Assembly: GCF_001426945.1 (NCBI RefSeq)
Contig: NZ_LMFS01000001.1
Span: 2,996,922 to 3,060,921, forward strand
DNA: 64,000 nt
Direction of reading: 5' to 3'
Source of the DNA: Pseudolabrys sp. Root1462
Lineage (GTDB): Bacteria > Pseudomonadota > Alphaproteobacteria > Rhizobiales > Xanthobacteraceae
Part shown: positions 60,329-64,000 of the stretch, piece by piece
Layout: each line of letters begins with the position of its first letter
Position numbering within the stretch: position 1 is the stretch's first letter
Notes under the pieces: generated by a model
Seen by the model: only the letters and a program-made list of their open reading frames with translations
The model's database searches: none
What the model was told of the DNA's origin: nothing
Program-made: the position numbers and the translations under genes

Positions 60329-60787
60329 TTACTTGTCGAGCACCGGGTTCGTCGGCGGCGTGCCGCCTTCGAACAGCGGATCGAACTTGCGATACGTTAC
60401 CTTCCAGCCAGCCTTGGTAAAGACGAGATGGTCGGTCATGTACGCAATCTGGATCGGCGGATGCGTCGGCAGAACCGGCTTGCCGTCCGCGGCGTACAGC
60501 ATCATGAACCAGTTGCAGGTCGCCGTGTCCGGCGCGTCGCCAAAGAATGCCTTGAAGTTCTGCACCGAGTGCACGACGGTCCGGTCGCCACGATTTTCGC
60601 GCCAGGCATAGAACGCTCGAATTTTTTCGCGCCCCTCATAGGTGGTCGCCGAACCGACGAACTTGGCGTCCTCGGTGTAGTAGTCAGGCGCATTGCGCCC
60701 CCAGTTCCGGTCGACATCATGCCAGTAGTCGATCAGCAGAGCATGCAGCACCTGCGTCAATTTCAACCGATCCTCGTCGATACGCAT
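60329..60787 (-). CDS. NTF2-like (SnoaL-type) protein
   Basis: 152 residues, single NTF2-like alpha-beta barrel (LLIDYWHDVDRNWGRNAPDYYTEDAKFVG; YEGREKIRAFYAWRENRG; LVFTKAGWKVTYRKFDPLF as motifs). The family includes isomerases, dehydratases and non-enzymatic binding proteins. It is convergent with the IclR gene and may act on the same pathway intermediate. Confidence 0.8.
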   Translation of the reverse strand: MRIDEDRLKLTQVLHALLIDYWHDVDRNWGRNAPDYYTEDAKFVGSATTYEGREKIRAFYAWRENRGDRTVVHSVQNFKAFFGDAPDTATCNWFMMLYAADGKPVLPTHPPIQIAYMTDHLVFTKAGWKVTYRKFDPLFEGGTPPTNPVLDK

Positions 60788-61205
60788 CGTTCGCCTTTCG
60801 CGCCGTAGCCGCCTCTATATCCGCTTGATATCAAAGCGACCGAGGCGACCGTGGGCTAATGCGCACTTTTTCGATGAGCGAAACGGGGCGACAGTTACCT
60901 TCGCCGAACGCGCTTGACCGAGGTACTGAGCACGCGAAGGCCCGCCGCCAAACTGGGGAGGAATCAGGAGCGGTCGCCACATCCCCAATAAGCCATTGAG
61001 ATCGTTGCGGTAGTAGTGACTCTGCATGGGGAGACGGCTGCGTCGTTCGCTAATCAGCATTCCTAGAAGGAGACGGTAAAGGCAAACGCGTCACGCCCGC
61101 AGACGCCTTCTACACTCTCCACAGGCACGACATGCGACGCGGTTGCTCCGGCAGGCAACGACAGGCGATAAGCACGCCCGCTGAATCGCCTAACGAGTGC
61201 CGTCA
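60788..61205. other. 418-bp intergenic region without recognisable features
   Basis: Between the NTF2-like gene and tex. An 81-residue antisense open frame (60815-61060) has no coding character. No promoter with clear consensus, repeat or RNA was identified. It must hold the promoters of both flanking genes. Confidence 0.5.
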
Positions 61206-63539
61206 ATGTCCGAATCGATCTTCCAACGCATCGCCACCGAACTTTCCGTCCGCGTCGAACAGGTCAAGGCGACGGTCGAACTGCTCGACGGCGGGGCCAC
61301 GGTTCCATTCGTGGCGCGCTACCGCAAGGAAGTGACCGGTGCGCTCGACGATGCGCAACTGCGCACCCTCGACGAACGGCTGAAATACCTTCGGGAGCTC
61401 GAGGAGCGGCGCGAGGCCATCCTCAAATCGGTGCGTGAACAGGGCAAGCTCGACGCCGCGCTCGAGGCGCGCATCATGGCGGCCGACAACAAGGGCCGGC
61501 TCGAAGACATCTACCTGCCGTACAAGCCAAAGCGGCGCACCAAGGCGGAGATCGCCAAGGAGTCGGGGCTCGAGCCGCTCGCAGACCTGTTGTTGTCGGA
61601 CCCGCAGACCGATCCGCAGGCCACCGCGGCATCCTACGTCAACGCCGATAAGCAGGTCGCGGATGTCGCGGCGGCGCTCGACGGCGCCCGCGCGATTCTG
61701 GTCGAGCGGTTCGGCGAGGATGCCGATCTCATCGGGACCTTGCGCGAAGCGTTTTGGGCACAAGGCCGTCTCGTCTCGAAACTGCGCGACGGCAAGGCCG
61801 AGGCCGGCGCGAAGTTTGCCGACTATTTCGACTACGCCGAATCCTTCACCAAGCTGCCGTCGCATCGCATCCTGGCGCTGTTCCGCGGCGAGAAGGAAGA
61901 GATGCTGAATCTGCAGTTCGAGGACGAGCCGGTGCCCGCGGCGGCAGGCGTGCCGAACGCCTACGAGCTGAAGATCATGAACCGCTTCAACGTTTCAGAT
62001 CGCGGCCGACCCGCGGATCGCTGGCTGTGCGAGACCGTGCGCTGGGCCTGGCGCACCAAAATCCGCGCCCACATGAACATCGATCTGCGCCTGCGCCTGT
62101 GGAATGCGGCCGAGGAAGAGGCCGTCCGCGTCTTCGCCGCGAATCTGCGCGATCTCCTGCTCGCCGCGCCGGCGGGCCCGCGCGCCACGCTCGGCCTCGA
62201 TCCCGGCTTCCGCACCGGCGTCAAGGTCGCTGTCGTCGATGCCACCGGACAGGTAGTCGCGACGACCGCCATCTATCCGCACGAGCCGCAGCGCAAATGG
62301 AATGAATCGCTGGCGACCCTTGGCAAGCTGATCGTCGAACACAAGGTCGAGCTGATCGCGATCGGTAACGGCACCGCCTCGCGCGAGACCGACAAGTTGG
62401 CAAGCGAACTCGTCAAGCTGCTCGGGCCGGAACGCAAGCTGTCGAAGATCGTGGTGTCGGAAGCCGGCGCATCGGTCTATTCGGCTTCGGAGTTCGCCTC
62501 GCAGGAATTGCCCGCCCTCGATGTCACCTTGCGCGGCGCGGTGTCGATCGCGCGCCGGCTGCAGGACCCGCTTGCCGAACTCGTCAAGATCGACCCGAAG
62601 TCAATCGGCGTCGGCCAGTATCAGCACGACCTCAGCCAGCACAAGCTGGCGCGCGCGCTTGATGCCGTGGTCGAGGATTGCGTCAACGCGGTCGGCGTCG
62701 ATCTCAACACCGCGTCGGGGCCGCTACTCGCGCGCGTCGCCGGCATCGGCACCGGCCTCGCCGACAACATCGTCGCGCACCGCAACTCGAACGGCCCGTT
62801 CCGCTCGCGCAAGGGATTACTCGACGTGCCGCGGCTCGGCGCCAAGGCGTTCGAACAGTGCGCCGGCTTCCTGCGCATTCGCAACGGCGATGATCCAATC
62901 GACGCCTCGGGCGTGCATCCGGAGTCCTATCCGGTTGTGCGGCGCATCCTCGCCGCGACCAAAAGCAACATCCAGGTACTGATCGGCAACGCCGCCGAGC
63001 TGCGCAAGCTGGCGCCCAAGGACTTCACCGACGATACCTTCGGCCTGCCAACCGTCACCGACATCTTGCGCGAATTGGAGAAGCCCGGTCGCGACCCCCG
63101 TCCCGCCTTCAAGGCGGCGGAGTTCAAGGAAGGCGTTGAGACCCTCAAGGATCTCAAGCCCGGCATGATCCTCGAAGGCGCGGTGACGAACGTCGCGGCC
63201 TTCGGCGCCTTCGTCGACATCGGTGTGCATCAGGACGGCCTGGTGCACATCTCGGCGATGTCGAGGACCTTCATTAAGGATCCGCGCGAGGTGGCCAAGC
63301 CTGGCGACATTGTGCGCGTCAAGGTGCTGGAGGTCGATGTGGCCAGAAAGCGTATCGCGCTGAGCCTGCGTCTCGACGACGAGCCCGGCGCGGCGCGGCC
63401 GCAAGGCGCCAAGCCGTCCGAGCGCAACGACAAGGCGGTGCGGGCCTTTACGGCGCGCAAGCCGCAGGAGCCCGCTTCCGGCGGCGCCCTTGCCGAGGCC
63501 ATGCGTCGCGCAGCGGAAAAGAGTACGGGGCGCCGCTAG
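61206..63539 (+). CDS. tex: Tex family RNA-binding protein (transcription accessory factor)
   Basis: 777 residues from ATG at 61206. Domains in order: Tex N-terminal helical region (1-190), an YqgF/RNase H-like domain at about 325-450 ([20 protein letters not shown]), helix-hairpin-helix segments at about 500-560 ([38 protein letters not shown] as motifs), and an S1 RNA-binding domain at about 645-715 ([31 protein letters not shown]). Tex is a conserved cytosolic protein linked to transcription and RNA handling. The GTG at 61197 three codons upstream is an alternative start. Confidence 0.96.
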   Translation: MSESIFQRIATELSVRVEQVKATVELLDGGATVPFVARYRKEVTGALDDAQLRTLDERLKYLRELEERREAILKSVREQGKLDAALEARIMAADNKGRLEDIYLPYKPKRRTKAEIAKESGLEPLADLLLSDPQTDPQATAASYVNADKQVADVAAALDGARAILVERFGEDADLIGTLREAFWAQGRLVSKLRDGKAEAGAKFADYFDYAESFTKLPSHRILALFRGEKEEMLNLQFEDEPVPAAAGVPNAYELKIMNRFNVSDRGRPADRWLCETVRWAWRTKIRAHMNIDLRLRLWNAAEEEAVRVFAANLRDLLLAAPAGPRATLGLDPGFRTGVKVAVVDATGQVVATTAIYPHEPQRKWNESLATLGKLIVEHKVELIAIGNGTASRETDKLASELVKLLGPERKLSKIVVSEAGASVYSASEFASQELPALDVTLRGAVSIARRLQDPLAELVKIDPKSIGVGQYQHDLSQHKLARALDAVVEDCVNAVGVDLNTASGPLLARVAGIGTGLADNIVAHRNSNGPFRSRKGLLDVPRLGAKAFEQCAGFLRIRNGDDPIDASGVHPESYPVVRRILAATKSNIQVLIGNAAELRKLAPKDFTDDTFGLPTVTDILRELEKPGRDPRPAFKAAEFKEGVETLKDLKPGMILEGAVTNVAAFGAFVDIGVHQDGLVHISAMSRTFIKDPREVAKPGDIVRVKVLEVDVARKRIALSLRLDDEPGAARPQGAKPSERNDKAVRAFTARKPQEPASGGALAEAMRRAAEKSTGRR

Positions 63540-63679
63540 CGCCCCGGGCCGCCGTACCGATTTACCAAGCGAATCCTTGCGCGCCGACGCAACCAAATCC
63601 GGCCGAGCGCCGTTGTTCCATCCGGAAATGCCGGCTGCCTCGCGCAGCGGCTATGGCCATTTGGCCGCCGGGGGTCCCT

Positions 63680-64000
63680 TTGAATATTCGTAGCAGCAAT
63701 CAGGAGCAGGCCGAGGTGCCGGCCAAGAACGGGCATAAGCCGCTCGCGGAATCCGACGATTCGACGTACTGGACCTTCGCTTCCCAGATCGCGATCTGCG
63801 GCATTTTCCTGATCGCTCTGGTCGCCGCGCTTGATCTGGCGCGTCCAGTGATGCTGCCCGCGACCTTCGCTTTGGTCATCGGCCTGATGCTCGGGCCTCT
63901 GTCGGCGCGCGCCGACCGCCACGGGGTGCCGACGCTGGTCACCGCCATCGTCCTATGGCTGCTCGTCTTGGTCATCTGCTACGGCGTGATCGCTCTGCTC
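63680..64000 (+). CDS. N-terminal part of an AI-2E family transporter (partial)
   Basis: A TTG at 63680 opens a frame that continues to the window end. After a polar N-terminus of about 30 residues come hydrophobic helices (FASQIAICGIFLIALVAAL; MLPATFALVIGLMLGPLSARADRHGVP; TAIVLWLLVLVICYGVIALL). The order of helices and the ADRHGVP loop resemble the start of PerM/AI-2E-family permeases. The exact start is uncertain (GTG at 63715 is an alternative); the rest lies outside the window. Confidence 0.6.
   Translation, partial: MNIRSSNQEQAEVPAKNGHKPLAESDDSTYWTFASQIAICGIFLIALVAALDLARPVMLPATFALVIGLMLGPLSARADRHGVPTLVTAIVLWLLVLVICYGVIALL

Noticed and set aside
60815-61060. 81-residue minus-strand open frame
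   Set aside because: No ribosome site of quality, no domain and an irregular composition; treated as intergenic.
52712-61205. genomic island inserted at tRNA-Val
   Set aside because: No integrase, no direct repeat of the tRNA 3' end and no transposon remnants seen.

Overview
The window is a GC-rich stretch of an alphaproteobacterial chromosome. It carries full-length ctrA, chpT and flbD, an ndvA-type glucan exporter, an 'Omp25-like' beta-barrel, an eipA-like DUF1134 gene and a FliI/FliJ-ctrA divergon. Together these point to the order Hyphomicrobiales (Rhizobiales), most likely near Nitrobacteraceae/Xanthobacteraceae (Bradyrhizobium, Rhodopseudomonas, Pseudolabrys and relatives). This placement is inferred from gene content and protein resemblance; no search was run. 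I found no phage, insertion sequence, CRISPR array or rRNA. One tRNA gene (tRNA-Val, CAC) is present.

Layout. 1-8.4 kb: flagellar export and switch genes (fliH tail, fliN, flbD, flhA), interrupted by a DAG-kinase/IMPase pair and small proteins. 8.7-12.6 kb: an MFS transporter, a PptA-type tautomerase, small proteins and a lysozyme-fold lipoprotein. 12.6-19.2 kb: a TRAP transporter, a GntR regulator and a uronate dehydrogenase (a hexuronate locus), then malic enzyme. 19.3-25.7 kb: a HAF-repeat autotransporter, a LysE exporter, a thioesterase, an NdvA-like exporter and a porin-like protein. 25.8-27.9 kb: a short MetE-like methyltransferase with its TetR regulator. 28.0-31.3 kb: fliJ, fliI and ctrA. 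31.3-35.5 kb: a PepSY/cytochrome b561 group with an OmpR-type two-component system. 35.7-42.2 kb: peroxiredoxin, LysR, an orphan histidine kinase, L,D-transpeptidase, DUF305, exonuclease III and an orphan substrate-binding protein. 42.4-48.9 kb: cheR-cheB-cheY-cheW-cheA and chpT. 49-52.7 kb: cysQ, a YHS protein, an EipA-like protein, a coiled-coil protein and tRNA-Val. 52.8-60.8 kb: a catabolic operon (cupin, SDR, TctCBA, Fe-type alcohol dehydrogenase) with IclR and NTF2-like genes. 61.2-64 kb: tex and the start of an AI-2E family transporter.

How the parts fit. Cell-cycle phosphorelay genes (ctrA, chpT) lie close to flagellar and chemotaxis genes, and TTAA-N7-TTAA-like CtrA boxes occur upstream of flhA, cheA and ctrA. 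Several local regulators sit beside a palindrome or direct repeat that could be their own operator: GntR (15613), TetR (27692), the OmpR-type regulator (two 43-bp related blocks at 32244 and 32702), LysR (37402) and IclR (59228). The best candidates for undescribed biology are the duplicated CTGACA-N5-CTGACA promoter block of the PepSY two-component regulon, the core-MetE/TetR unit with an 18-bp palindrome, the substrate-unknown cupin/SDR/TctCBA/Fe-ADH operon, and a hairpin-rich leader at about 10.8 kb.
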